Source of the DNA: Nocardioidaceae bacterium UBA4001
Lineage (GTDB): Bacteria > Actinomycetota > Actinomycetes > Propionibacteriales > Nocardioidaceae
DNA length: 64,000 nucleotides
Assembly (NCBI GenBank): GCA_002384855.1
Contig: DGBP01000062.1
Location: 30,545-94,544 of the forward strand
Reading direction: 5' to 3'
The stretch's first letter is position 1. Each line of letters opens with the position of its first letter. The notes under the pieces are model-generated. The model was not told the DNA's origin and searched no databases. It saw nothing but the letters and a program-made list of their open reading frames with translations. Below, one piece after another: positions 8,619 to 18,276 of this stretch. A program made the position numbers and the translations under genes.

Positions 8619-10499
8619 TCAGCCGGCCCTGCGGAGCAGCTCCTCGAGCAGCGGGCCGGCGGTGCGCGAGCCCGACTCCCCCACCTCCACGAAGGCGGCG
8701 ATCGCCAGGTCCCCGCGGCTCGCGATCATCCACGCGTGCGTCCGGGGAGGCACCTCGTCGCCGAACTCCGCGGTGCCGGTCTTGGCGATCACGTCGGGCC
8801 CCGGGACGTCCGCGAGCCCGGCGCCGCTGCCCCGCTCGACGACCGCGCCCATCAGCGCACGCAGCCGCCGCGCCTCCTGGCCGGTCAGCGACGCTGCCGG
8901 ATCCGGCTCCGCCTCCTCACCGACGACGAGGTGGGGTACGACGGTGCGCCCGGCCGTCACCGAGCCGGCGACGGCCGCCATCGCCATGGGCGAGGCGAGC
9001 ACCCGGCCCTGCCCGATCAGGGCGGCGGCGTGCTCGGTCTCGGAGGTGTCGGTCGGCACCTCGCCGAAGAAGGACGGGAACCCGACGTCGTGGTCGGTGC
9101 CGACGCCGAGTGCCTCCGCGGCCTGCGCCAGGTCGTCGGCGGAGACCCGCTCGGCCTGGGAGACGAAGGCGGTGTTGCACGACTGCGCGACCGCCTCGGT
9201 CAGGGAGATCCGACCCAGCGAGGACTGCGGGTAGTCGGAGTAGTTCTCGAACCGCTTGCCGTCGACCACCACGCTCCGCGGGCAGGACACGGTGTCGCCG
9301 GGGCTCATCCCGGCCCTGAGCAGGGCGAGGCTCGAGACCACCTTGAACGTCGACCCGGGGGCGTACTGCCCCACGGTGGCGGTCGAGTAGCCGTCGGAGC
9401 CGGGCCCCGACGCAGCGGCGAGGAGCTCACCTGTCGACGGCCGGACCGCCACCAGCGCGGAGGCCGGGCCGACCTGGGCGAGTGCCGCCTCGGCCGCCAT
9501 CTGCAGGTCGACGTCGAGGGTCAGCCGCAAGGCCTCCCCGTCCTCCGGCCCCGCCTCGTGGAGCACCCGCTCATCGTCGTCCTCGCCGGCCGCGGTCACG
9601 ACCGTCCCGGGGCGTCCGCGCAGGCGGTCGTCGTACCGCTGCTGGAGGCCGCTGAGGCCGGCGACGTCACCGGCGGAGTACTCCCCGTCGGACTCCTCGA
9701 CCATCTCGGCGGTGACCGGGCCGACGATGCCGAGGATGGGTCGGGCGAAGTCCCGGGTGGGTGCGAGCGGCATCTCGTCGGCGATCCCTGCGGCGCCCGG
9801 GATGGCGTCGTACCCACCACCCACCTGCGCGGTGACGTCCTCCTTACGCAGCACGACGGCCTCGACGAACGCCCTGTCACCCGCCGCGTCGACCCGCTCG
9901 GCGAAGGAGCCCGCGTCGACGTCGAGCAGCGCCGCCAGCCTGCGTGCCGAGGCGGCCGCGCGGCCCGCGGGCACCCGGGTCTTGTCGATCCCGAACCTCA
10001 CGACGGGACGCTCGGTCACGAGCGGCTCGTCGCCGGCCCCGACGATGTCACCGCGCTCGGGCGCAGTGGCGGAGAGTCGTAGCCGCTCACCCTCCTCCAG
10101 ACCGGGGACCAGCGCCGAGGGGTCGAGATCGACGGCCCACGTCTCCTCGCGGCGGACCAGGTCCACCTCGGTGTCGTAGGTCCAGCCGGGACGCTCCTCG
10201 CCCTCGAGCGTCCAGCGGTGGCGCAGGGTCGCGGTGACCCGGTCGTCGGAAGGCTCGCCGACCGAGCCGACGGTGACCTCGTGACGCGACTCGCCCATGT
10301 CCTCGCGGGTGGCGGTCCACCACTCCTGGGCTCCCTCCGCGGCGGGGCCCGTGAGCGGCACCGACGACAGCTCGCCGGAGGTCACCGCGGCGGCGAAGGC
10401 CTCGGCGTCGTCGCGCGGGTCGTCCTGCTCGAAGAGCCCGCAGCCGCCCAGCAGGAGCGCGAGCACCACTGCTCCCCCGGTCGCTCCGCGTGCCGCCAC
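8619..10499 (-). CDS. Lipoprotein penicillin-binding transpeptidase with MecA_N-like domain
   Basis: A 626-residue class B-type PBP. Lipobox LLGGC (about residue 20) predicts a lipid anchor. Residues about 25-135 form an NTF2-like MecA_N domain (AAAVTSGELSSVPLTG, ETWAVDLDPSALVPGL), followed by a dimerisation-type region and the transpeptidase domain. All three catalytic motifs are visible: STFK (nucleophile Ser), SCN and KTGTAEFG. It would cross-link peptidoglycan outside the membrane. GTG 10499 has GAGGAGG upstream. The MecA_N domain is also found in low-affinity PBPs, but resistance cannot be inferred from sequence alone. Confidence 0.9.
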   Translation of the reverse strand: MAARGATGGAVVLALLLGGCGLFEQDDPRDDAEAFAAAVTSGELSSVPLTGPAAEGAQEWWTATREDMGESRHEVTVGSVGEPSDDRVTATLRHRWTLEGEERPGWTYDTEVDLVRREETWAVDLDPSALVPGLEEGERLRLSATAPERGDIVGAGDEPLVTERPVVRFGIDKTRVPAGRAAASARRLAALLDVDAGSFAERVDAAGDRAFVEAVVLRKEDVTAQVGGGYDAIPGAAGIADEMPLAPTRDFARPILGIVGPVTAEMVEESDGEYSAGDVAGLSGLQQRYDDRLRGRPGTVVTAAGEDDDERVLHEAGPEDGEALRLTLDVDLQMAAEAALAQVGPASALVAVRPSTGELLAAASGPGSDGYSTATVGQYAPGSTFKVVSSLALLRAGMSPGDTVSCPRSVVVDGKRFENYSDYPQSSLGRISLTEAVAQSCNTAFVSQAERVSADDLAQAAEALGVGTDHDVGFPSFFGEVPTDTSETEHAAALIGQGRVLASPMAMAAVAGSVTAGRTVVPHLVVGEEAEPDPAASLTGQEARRLRALMGAVVERGSGAGLADVPGPDVIAKTGTAEFGDEVPPRTHAWMIASRGDLAIAAFVEVGESGSRTAGPLLEELLRRAG

Positions 10500-10592
10500 C
10501 GTGCGCCTCCTCGCCTGCCCGATCAGTCCTCGCGAGTATGTCAGCGACCGCCGACGCGATCACGGCACCGCCGCCGGTCGGCGGGCCGCGTC

Positions 10593-10838
10593 TCAGCGGG
10601 TCGCGTCGGTCTCCGGGTCGGGGCGGCTCGCGGCCTCGTCGTCGAAGCTGGTGCGCTCGGCGATGCTTCCGTCGAGCCCCTTGACGACGTGCTCGACGCC
10701 GAGGTCCCGGGCCATCGCACGGCCCTCCGCGACGGCCTCCTCGCGGGTGTCGAAGGGCTCGCTGACCTGGTCCGTGCCCTCGACGACGTTGTGCCACCTG
10801 CCGTCGCTGTGCACGGTGCCGATGTCTCCCTGCGGCAT
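10593..10838 (-). CDS. DUF2188 domain protein
   Basis: An 81-residue small soluble protein with the DUF2188 pattern: a beta-hairpin (TVHSDGRWHNVVEGTDQVSEPFDTREEAVAEGRAMA split by a turn), an AAVAEGR-like helix, then a strand HVVKGLDGSI. ATG 10838 is chosen over upstream alternatives because GGGAGG lies 7 nt before it. Function unknown; such proteins are widespread single-domain proteins in soil bacteria. Confidence 0.75.
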   Translation of the reverse strand: MPQGDIGTVHSDGRWHNVVEGTDQVSEPFDTREEAVAEGRAMARDLGVEHVVKGLDGSIAERTSFDDEAASRPDPETDATR

Positions 10839-11010
10839 GGCTCTGCCTCCCGTCGTGGTCGGTGGACCCGTACGACGTACCCGCGGCCGCTCACGCGGAA
10901 ACCGGTCGGCGCCGCCCTGGTGAGCCGGCTCCGCCACCGGGAAGTGCCCGACCACCACGTCGGCCGCGGCCCTGGACCCGCTGCCCGGCCCGTGACGACG
11001 CGAACTGGTC

Positions 11011-12391
11011 CTACACCACGCCGGCCATGCCGAACCGCTCGAGCACCCAGGCGTAGACCTCCGCCTCGTAGTGCAGGTGCGCGAACCGTCCCGAGGGGCC
11101 TGCGTGCGCGCCGGCGCCGGTCTCGCAGCGGAACACGCAGCGCGGAGACCAGGCGGGGTCCGACTCTCGTAAGGCGGCGACCCACTTGGCGGGCTCGGAC
11201 ACCAGCACGCGCGGGTCGTGCAGGGCGCCGGTCACCAGCAGCGGTGGGCGGACACCGGCCGGGGGAGGTTGTCGTACGGCGAGTAGGTCAGCATCCAGCG
11301 GAACTGGTCCTCCTCGGCGGGGTCACCCCACTCGTCCCACTCGTTGACCGTCAGCGGGACGGTGTCGTCGAGCATCGAGGTCACCACGTCGACGAAGGGC
11401 ACCTCCGCCACCACGCCGGCCCACAGCTCGGGCGCCTGCGAGAAGGAGGCCCCCATGACCAGCCCGCCTGCGGAGAGCCCGCGCGCGACGATCCGACCGG
11501 GGTCGACCAGCCCCTTGCCGAGCCCCCGCGCCGCGGCCATGTGGTCGTCGAAGCTGTGCTGCTTGGCCGACAGCCGCCCGTCCTCCCACCAGCCGCGTCC
11601 TCGTTCGCCGCCGCCGCGGACGTGGGCGTGCGAGAAGGCGACGTCCCGGTCGAGCAGCACGGTCAGGGCCGGGTCGAACTCCGGCTCGAAGACGTACTCG
11701 TAGGCCCCGTAGCCGTAGAGCAGGCAGGGCCTGGTCCCGTCGAGCGGCCCGTCGCGGTGGCGAACGACCGTCACCGGGACCTCCGCCCCGTCGGTCGAGG
11801 GGAACGAGCGCCGCTCGGTGACGTAGAGCGCAGGGTCGTACGACGGGACCTCCCGCTCGAGGAGGCGGCGGCGACCCCCGTCGCGAGGTCCACGGTGTCC
11901 CAGCGCAGCGGCTCGGTGTGGGACTCCTCGGCGACGGTGATCGAGGTGGCCTCGAACAGCTCGTTGCGGTCGAGCCGGACCGTTCCGTAGCGCGAGGTGG
12001 GCCACACGTCGTACCCCTCCCCGCCGTCGGCAGGGAGCACGGTCAGCACGGTCGAGTCCTCCGCGCGGTGGCCGAGGACGACGTGGCCGGCGAACGCGTC
12101 GACGGAGTGCAGCCGTCGGCCCTCACCCTCTGCGACGACCTCACGCCAGTGCTCGCGGCCCGGCGTGGCAAGCGGCGCGGACATGAGGCGGAACTCCGAC
12201 GCACCGTCGTTCGTGGCGAGCAGCAGCACGTCGCCGGCGGCGGTCCGCGCGTGCTCGGCGTGGTAGACCACCTCCTTGCGCCGGGGCGTGACCACCCGTG
12301 CGGGGGCCGCCGGGACGTGCAGGTCGAGCAGCCAGACCTCGGAGGTGTCGCGGCTCTCGGCCCAGATCCCGAGGTCCGTGGCGCGTGGCAT
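11011..12391 (-). pseudogene. 5'-truncated, twice-frameshifted oligopeptidase B (S9 family)
   Basis: Reading from 12391 leftward: ATG starts mid-propeller (MPRATDLGIWAESRDTSEVW), lacking about 270 N-terminal residues of normal oligopeptidase B. The first frame ends near 11870, where a one-base change in a gccgcc run moves to a second frame carrying the hydrolase core (YGYGAYEYVFEP, catalytic Ser in RGLSAGGLVMG). Near 11250 another shift moves to a third frame with the catalytic Asp (TGALHDPRVLV) and His (GAGAHAGPSGRFAH) and a normal C-terminus ending at 11011. All triad residues survive, spread over two frames. The truncated 5' end lies about 45 bp from the long palindrome at 12435. Confidence 0.85.
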
Positions 12392-12434
12392 GCGCCGATC
12401 CTGCCTCACGGGGGCGGGCGGTCCCCGGGCGCGC

Positions 12435-12489
12435 AAGTGGTCACCTGTCGCAGATCTGGTGGGGGCAGATCTGCAACAGCTGACCACTT
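12435..12489. repeat. 55-nt near-perfect palindrome (hairpin, 22 of 24 bp paired)
   Basis: Arms 12435-12458 and 12466-12489 pair with only two mismatches around the 7-nt loop gtggggg. Outer arms read AAGTGGTCA/TGACCACTT and inner arms GCAGATCTG/CAGATCTGC. It lies between the truncated oligopeptidase pseudogene and the first Cys-rich mini-gene. It may be a terminator, an operator or a dispersed palindromic repeat; its length and the absence of a T-tract make the last most likely. Confidence 0.75.
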
Positions 12490-12597
12490 CGTCGAGAACA
12501 GGACCAAGGTCCCGCCGATCCGGGACCTCCGTGTGGAAGCACGAGCCGCCGCCGGAGGTTGCATCAGGTGGACGACGCGACCAGAGGGTGAGGCGGC

Positions 12598-12810
12598 ATG
12601 ACACGCAGGCGGACGCTCCCGGAGGCCCAGTGCCCCATCCGGCCGGGCGACGCGTGCTCGCTGTGCCAGCCGGGCGCGACCGGCCCCCAGGACTGCGGGC
12701 TGGTGTACCTCGTGATGTCGGACCCCGACCTTCGCGAGGAGCTCACCCGGGTGCGCCGCTACCAGCGCGAGGAGGAGGAGCAGGCCGCCCGCGAGCCCGC
12801 CTGCTGCTGA
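12598..12810 (+). CDS. Cys-rich mini-protein (paralogue 1)
   Basis: A 70-residue soluble protein with the pattern CPIRPGDxCSLCQPGATGPQDCGLVYLVMSDPDLREEL, given here as a description split around its key features: four conserved Cys (C..CxxC..C), a GLVYLVM strand and a charged C-terminal helix ending ACC. The Cys spacing suggests a small metal (zinc) site. A close paralogue follows at 12947, so this is a tandem duplication. It resembles small actinobacterial proteins of a DUF6767-like type (uncertain). Function unknown. Confidence 0.7.
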   Translation: MTRRRTLPEAQCPIRPGDACSLCQPGATGPQDCGLVYLVMSDPDLREELTRVRRYQREEEEQAAREPACC

Positions 12811-12818
12811 CCCTCCTG

Positions 12819-12844
12819 CCCCGGACGGGCTACGTCGTCCGGGG
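12819..12844 (+). terminator. Hairpin between the two Cys-rich mini-genes
   Basis: Stem CCCCGGAC/GTCCGGGG (12819-12826 with 12837-12844) with a 10-nt loop starts 8 bp after the stop of the first mini-gene. There is no T-tract. Confidence 0.5.
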
Positions 12845-12946
12845 ACCGTCGGCCCCTCTCCCCGGGTCCTCCGCCCGGACCGGCTCCACCTCCCGGCGCG
12901 GTTGCATGCCCCTGAGGGACCGCCCGACCGGGGGAAGGTGACCGCG

Positions 12947-13147
12947 ATGACGTCGTACGACGAGCCGCTGTGCCCGATCCGGGTGGGAGACCACTGCTCG
13001 CTGTGTCACCCCGGAGCGAGCGGGCCCGACACCTGCGGCCTGGTCTACCTCGTCATGGCCGACGCCCCACTGCGCGAGGAGCTGCTCCGTCGCTGGTGCT
13101 GCTGGCACGAGAAGCACGACCCCGAGACCTCGGGCGGCGGTCAGTAG
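12947..13147 (+). CDS. Cys-rich mini-protein (paralogue 2)
   Basis: A 66-residue protein sharing the core of the gene at 12598: CPIRVGDHCSLC, then HPGASGPDTCGLVYLVM and a LREELL helix; the tail differs and adds WCCWH. ATG 12947 has AAGG-type sequence upstream. The four core Cys are all kept, arguing that both copies are maintained for function. Its stop codon overlaps the 3' end of the convergent acylase gene by a few bases. Confidence 0.7.
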   Translation: MTSYDEPLCPIRVGDHCSLCHPGASGPDTCGLVYLVMADAPLREELLRRWCCWHEKHDPETSGGGQ

Positions 13148-15612
13148 GGCGCGCTGACGTCATACCTCTCGACCAGTGCGCGCCGGACCTGCCTCGGTGT
13201 GAACGCGAAGTCCACCCACTGCTCGCGACCGAACAGCCTGGTCTGGTCCGAGGAGTACGGCGATCGCCGGTCCAGCGACTGCCCGTAGGTGAGCACCGTG
13301 TCCGCGTCCACTCCTGTGTCGGTGAAGGCGACGGCCTGGATGTGGGAGGACCCGTAGCTGATCGGGTAGAGCCGGTCCCGGTTCGCCCCCGGGCTCCGGC
13401 TGGAGACGGCGTTGGCGTTGCCGGCGAACCCCTCACCACCGCCGACCGGGATCGGCGGGGCCCCGTCGTCGCCGGCCACCTGAAGGCTGCCCCAGGGTGC
13501 GTCCGCCGGGACGCCCCTCTCGTCGAGGAAGGCGAGGGCCTCCCTCATCGCCCGCACCACCTGCGGGTTGAGCTCGTTGAGATCCCGCGGCGTGCCGACG
13601 GGGTCGGCCGGGTCGAACGGGACCTGCCACAGCGCGGGCGCGTCCTGGGCGCGCTTCCAGAACTCCTGGAAGAGGTGGGTCCCGACGCTCCCGGTGTCCG
13701 AGCGTCCGTCCCACCGCTCGAGCACCGCGCACGCCTCGCCGCCTTCGGCCAGCTCGCACACCCGCGCGAGGTCGCCGTTGTCACGGGCCACCTCGGCTCC
13801 GAAGACCCGGTTCTCGTGCTCGAAGAGCCGCAGCGTCCGGTGGGTCACCTTGCGACCGCGTGCCAGGCCGTCGGTGCCGGCGAGACGGTCCAGGACGTAG
13901 CGGTACACCATGCGCGTGCGCAGGGTCCGCTCGCACGACTCGCAGCCGATGATCCGGGCGTACCCCTCCAGCCGCTGCTCCGGGTTGGGCAGCCAGTGGC
14001 TGTCGTTGGCGTTGACCACCCAGTCGTCGCGGAACGTCTCGGGCAGGTTCGCCGGACCGAACACCCCCGGACGCGCAGAGTCCGCGTCGGTCCGCCAGGC
14101 ACAGTCCCCCGAGGCGCGGCTGCCGTCGAGGCCGGGCAGCCCGGCGACCTGGAACAGCGTCCGCCCGACCGGGGTCATGCACTTCTGCGCCAGGTCGTCG
14201 GGGACGTTCGGCACCACCGAGTGGTCGGCGTAGAGGGTGCGCCCGGCACGGTCCGCGGCGACGGTGTTCACCCACGGCATGCCCGCCCCGCGGTCCTGGA
14301 GGGAGAGCAGCTGGCGGACGTTCCTCGCCTTCGCCATGCCGTGGAACGTGTCGATGGTCCGAAGGTGCTCGGAGTTGGCGTCGCGGATCGCGAAGACGCT
14401 CGCCGGCGTCCAGCGCATCAGGACGTCGGGTGCGTCGAGGACGTAGCCCTCGTCGGTGCGGTACAGGTCCTCCTTGATCGTCCGCAGCGACCCGTCACGG
14501 GTGCGAGCCTTGAAGGTGACCGTCCTCCGCTCGAGCTCCTTCGGCCCGTCCGCGGTCAGGTACGTCGTCCCGCTGCCGGGGACGAGCGGGTACTCGTACG
14601 GCGTGAAGCGGTAGGCCGTGGACACGGTGTGGCTCCAGGCGACGTTGCGGTTGAAGCCGATGTTGACCGCCGGGGAGCCGATCAGGCCGGCCCCGGCGAC
14701 GTCGTACTCCCCCGGGATCGTCAGCTGGGCCTGGGCGAAGCGGTAGCGACCGCGCCACGGGAAGTGCGGGTTGCCGAGCACCATGCCGCGGCCCGTGCTC
14801 GTCGCGGCGGACCCCACGGCCGTGGCGTTGGAGCCGAACGGTGAGTCCGGGTCCTTGCCGAGACCGGTCAGCAGCTCCTTGCGGGAGGGCAGCGAGGCCG
14901 GGACGTCGGCGAACCCTGCTTTCCCAGCGGGGCCGGCACCGTCGAGACCCGCACCGTCGGGCGACGGCGGCGCGGCGTCGACGATCTGCGGCACGAAGAC
15001 GCCGGTCGAGGCCAGCAGGTTCGCGGCGTACACGCCGTACCACAGGTCCAGCGGCGTCGCGTCCGGCCTGATCCAGCGCGCCCCGCGGCAGGACCGGTCC
15101 TCGATCCCCTTCGAGCCGCCGACCGACCGGAGGTAGTCGTTGATGCCGGCGACGTACCCCCGCACCAGCGCGCGGGCCTCCGTGCCCGGCCCCCTCACCC
15201 GGTCACGCAGCAGCCGCTCGACGACGCGGCGGTTGCGCAGGTCGGTGACGAGTGCGTCGGTCTGTCGGTTCGTCGCGTCGAGGGTCACCCGGTCGTCGTA
15301 CCGGCGCTTCGGGCCGAGGTGGCGGGAGCGCTCACCCCGCGCGGTGAGGAGGGTGTCGGCCAGCGAGCAGATCGAGGTCTCGGCGGTGGCGAAGCCATGA
15401 CCGAAGCCGAGCGAACCGTAGTCCTTCGCCACGATGTGCGGGATGCCGTGCTCCGTGCGCCGGATCGTCGCCCGGTAGACGCCGTCGTCCGGCCTGAGCA
15501 GCGACTCCGCCGCGGTGGCCTCCTCGGGCGCCGTCACCGCCGTGACGGCCACCAGCCCGGGGAGCAGGCTGAGGGTGGCGAGGAGAGCGGTCGTACGGCG
15601 TGAGAGTCCCAT
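13141..15612 (-). CDS. Secreted penicillin acylase family protein (Ntn hydrolase)
   Basis: An 823-residue precursor with a clear Sec signal peptide (basic start, LLATLSLLPGLVAVTAVTA, then ATAAE). The alpha-chain begins with RRTEHGIPHIVAKDYGSLGFGHGFATAE, typical of this family. The autocatalytic cleavage/nucleophile site is at FGSNATAVG (about residue 275): the Ser becomes the N-terminal nucleophile of the beta-chain. GNPHFPW and NDSHWLPNPEQRLEGY are further family motifs. Members hydrolyse amide bonds of penicillins, N-acyl homoserine lactones or cyclic lipopeptides (aculeacin acylase type). Substrate cannot be assigned; length and motifs favour the AHL/aculeacin acylase branch. Confidence 0.88.
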   Translation of the reverse strand: MGLSRRTTALLATLSLLPGLVAVTAVTAPEEATAAESLLRPDDGVYRATIRRTEHGIPHIVAKDYGSLGFGHGFATAETSICSLADTLLTARGERSRHLGPKRRYDDRVTLDATNRQTDALVTDLRNRRVVERLLRDRVRGPGTEARALVRGYVAGINDYLRSVGGSKGIEDRSCRGARWIRPDATPLDLWYGVYAANLLASTGVFVPQIVDAAPPSPDGAGLDGAGPAGKAGFADVPASLPSRKELLTGLGKDPDSPFGSNATAVGSAATSTGRGMVLGNPHFPWRGRYRFAQAQLTIPGEYDVAGAGLIGSPAVNIGFNRNVAWSHTVSTAYRFTPYEYPLVPGSGTTYLTADGPKELERRTVTFKARTRDGSLRTIKEDLYRTDEGYVLDAPDVLMRWTPASVFAIRDANSEHLRTIDTFHGMAKARNVRQLLSLQDRGAGMPWVNTVAADRAGRTLYADHSVVPNVPDDLAQKCMTPVGRTLFQVAGLPGLDGSRASGDCAWRTDADSARPGVFGPANLPETFRDDWVVNANDSHWLPNPEQRLEGYARIIGCESCERTLRTRMVYRYVLDRLAGTDGLARGRKVTHRTLRLFEHENRVFGAEVARDNGDLARVCELAEGGEACAVLERWDGRSDTGSVGTHLFQEFWKRAQDAPALWQVPFDPADPVGTPRDLNELNPQVVRAMREALAFLDERGVPADAPWGSLQVAGDDGAPPIPVGGGEGFAGNANAVSSRSPGANRDRLYPISYGSSHIQAVAFTDTGVDADTVLTYGQSLDRRSPYSSDQTRLFGREQWVDFAFTPRQVRRALVERYDVSAPY

Positions 15613-15751
15613 GTTTCTCCGATCCCGAGTGCTCGACGACTCCTCAACGCCCGGGAACGGGCCAGGTTATGGATCGCTCCCGAGACTGCCGAGAGTTTGC
15701 GGCGCACCCCCTCGGGTACCTGCACGACGTTCGGACGAACAAGGAGGAGCC

Positions 15752-16336
15752 ATGGAAACCTCGACGTGGGTGTGGATCATCGTGATCGCCCTGGTGGTGA
15801 TCGCCCTGATCGCCGTGCTCGCCAAGATGGCGGGCAACAAGAAGAAGGAGCGCAACCGGGCCCAGGCCCACGAGCTGCGCGAGCAGGCATCGGAGAAGGC
15901 GACCGACCTCCAGCGCAAGGAGGCGCTCGCCAAGGAGACAGAGGCCAAGGCGGCGGCCGCTCAGGCGGAGGCGCAGCGCAAGGCGGCGGAGGCCGAGCGT
16001 CTTCAGGCCGAGGCGCGCGACCGTCAGCACGCGGCGACCGAGCACCGTCAGGAGCACCAGGAGCACCTGCGCCGCGCCGACGAGCTCGACCCGGACGTCA
16101 AGCACGCGGCGCCGACCACCGACGCGTCCTACGACGGCGCGCACGACGCCACCCGTGAGGGGTCGTCCCGCGACGGTCGTGTGACCTCCGGCGAGGGCCG
16201 CACCGAGGCCTACTCGGACGGTCGCACCGACGGCCACACCGACGTGCACTCGGACGGTCGCACCGACGAGGGGGCGCACCAGGCGGACTACCGCGACGAG
16301 TCCGACTCCTCCACCGGCGGCCAGCACCGCGCCTGA
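15752..16336 (+). CDS. Single-pass membrane protein with long charged coiled coil
   Basis: A 194-residue protein: a short N-terminus, one transmembrane helix (VWIIVIALVVIALIAVLAKMA, residues about 7-27), a Lys-rich stop-transfer segment, then a highly charged coiled coil (about 35-115; ATDLQRKEALAKETEAKAAAA style) and a disordered tail with repeated SDGRTDGH/SDGRTDE motifs. ATG 15752 follows AAGGAGGAG. I do not recognise a specific family; similar small anchored coiled-coil proteins are common in Nocardioidaceae. It is divergent from the acylase and followed by a strong terminator. Confidence 0.65.
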   Translation: METSTWVWIIVIALVVIALIAVLAKMAGNKKKERNRAQAHELREQASEKATDLQRKEALAKETEAKAAAAQAEAQRKAAEAERLQAEARDRQHAATEHRQEHQEHLRRADELDPDVKHAAPTTDASYDGAHDATREGSSRDGRVTSGEGRTEAYSDGRTDGHTDVHSDGRTDEGAHQADYRDESDSSTGGQHRA

Positions 16337-16370
16337 CCCCAGGCCGCCGACCGGCCGGCGCGACAAACCA

Positions 16371-16410
16371 CGAGGGCCGGAACCGTCCACACGGACGGTT
16401 CCGGCCCTCG
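16371..16410 (+). terminator. Strong terminator, 18-bp perfect stem
   Basis: CGAGGGCCGGAACCGTCC (16371-16388) pairs perfectly with 16393-16410 around loop acac, followed by tttcg. It ends the coiled-coil gene. Confidence 0.85.
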
Positions 16411-16426
16411 TTTCGCGTGAAAGGGG

Positions 16427-16458
16427 GGCCACGACCATCCGTGTGGATGGTTGTGGCC
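16427..16458 (-). terminator. Terminator of the convergent DUF3618 gene
   Basis: Stem GGCCACGACCATCC (16427-16440) with 16445-16458, one G-T wobble, loop gtgt. On the minus strand it lies just downstream of the stop at 16472 and is followed by CCTTTC. It is paired back-to-back with the plus-strand terminator. Confidence 0.75.
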
Positions 16459-16471
16459 GCTCCTCACCGTG

Positions 16472-16741
16472 CTACTTGGCGATCTTCCGGACGATCAGCA
16501 TGAGGGCGATGAACCCGCCGACCCCGGCCGCGACCTTGACGATGTTGTCGGTGCGGGGGCCGGTCACCGGGTCGACGAAGTAGGACTTCACGCCGTCGAC
16601 CTCGCGCTTGGCGATGGTCTTGGGGCTGGACCGGTAGAGGAGCTGGTCGATCGTGTGCCCGAGGCGCTCGCGGATGGCGTCCATCTCGTTCTCGATCGTC
16701 TCGGGTGCACGAGTATCAGCCGGCTTGTCGGCGTGGCCCAC
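16472..16741 (-). CDS. DUF3618 small membrane protein
   Basis: An 89-residue protein matching DUF3618: an acidic N-terminal helix (ETIENEMDAIRERLGHTIDQLLYRSSP, broken here by family-conserved R-x-R-L and D-Q-L), a linker, and a C-terminal transmembrane helix (VAAGVGGFIALMLIVRKIAK). Such proteins are thought to be envelope-associated; function unknown. ATG 16741 is followed by a normal reading frame. Confidence 0.8.
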   Translation of the reverse strand: MGHADKPADTRAPETIENEMDAIRERLGHTIDQLLYRSSPKTIAKREVDGVKSYFVDPVTGPRTDNIVKVAAGVGGFIALMLIVRKIAK

Positions 16742-16800
16742 GTCAGTCTCCTCGTTTCAGGTGCGTCCTGCGTCCGCCGTGACGGACCCTGTGTCGAAGG

Positions 16801-17594
<794 letters not shown>

Positions 17595-17598
<4 letters not shown>

Positions 17599-18275
17599 CG
17601 GTCGCTCCCGTGGCGGACGGTGCCGTCGTACCCACGCGACAGCATCGCCAGGTGCACCCGCTCGCCGCGCTCGTAGGAGCGGATGAACAGCGCTCCCGCC
17701 GCGCGGGCGTAGACCGCCCAGGCGCGCGGGCCGTTGCCGCTGAAGCCGCGGGACTCCCGCGCGACCTTCATCCTCCGCATCTCGTCGGTGACCACGTCGA
17801 GGTAGCGGATCATGAAGCCGATGATCTGCACCAGCTGGCTCGGCATCCGCAGCCGTTCCAGGCCGACCAAGAGGTCGCGGGGCTCGGTGGTGGCGGCCAG
17901 CGTGAGACTGGCCATGACACCCAGGGTGCCCTTGGCGAGCAGTCCCCACCCGGCGAGCAGGCCGTCCTCGGAGAGCGAGAGGCCGAGTACGTCGACCCGC
18001 GGACCGGTCGCGACGAAGGGCATCAGGAGCGCGAAGACCACGAAGGGCACCTCGATGACCATGCGCCGGCCGATGTAGCCGAACGGCACACGGGAGACGG
18101 CGATGACCGCGAGCACGAGGCCGAGGTGGACCCCGAAGGCCGGGAACCACTCCCGGGGCGTCGCCACGACGGTCAGCATGAACACCAGCAAGGTGGCGAG
18201 CTTCAGGTGGGCCGGGGCCCTGTGGACCGCCGAGTGCCCGTGGAAGTGGAGCTTGTGGCCGTGGCCGGCGCCCAT
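17595..18275 (-). CDS. cbiQ: Energy-coupling factor transporter transmembrane protein CbiQ
   Basis: A 226-residue T-component with about five membrane helices and the coupling-helix motifs needed to contact the ATPase (RMKVARESRGFSG, the A-R-x-S-R-G type, and RSYERGERVHLAMLSRGYDG). The His-rich start (GHGHKLHFHGHS) may bind metal. ATG 18275 begins one base after the stop of the upstream PDGLE-domain gene. Part of the CbiM-PDGLE-CbiQ-CbiO operon for transition-metal uptake. Confidence 0.9.
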
Positions 18276-18276
18276 G

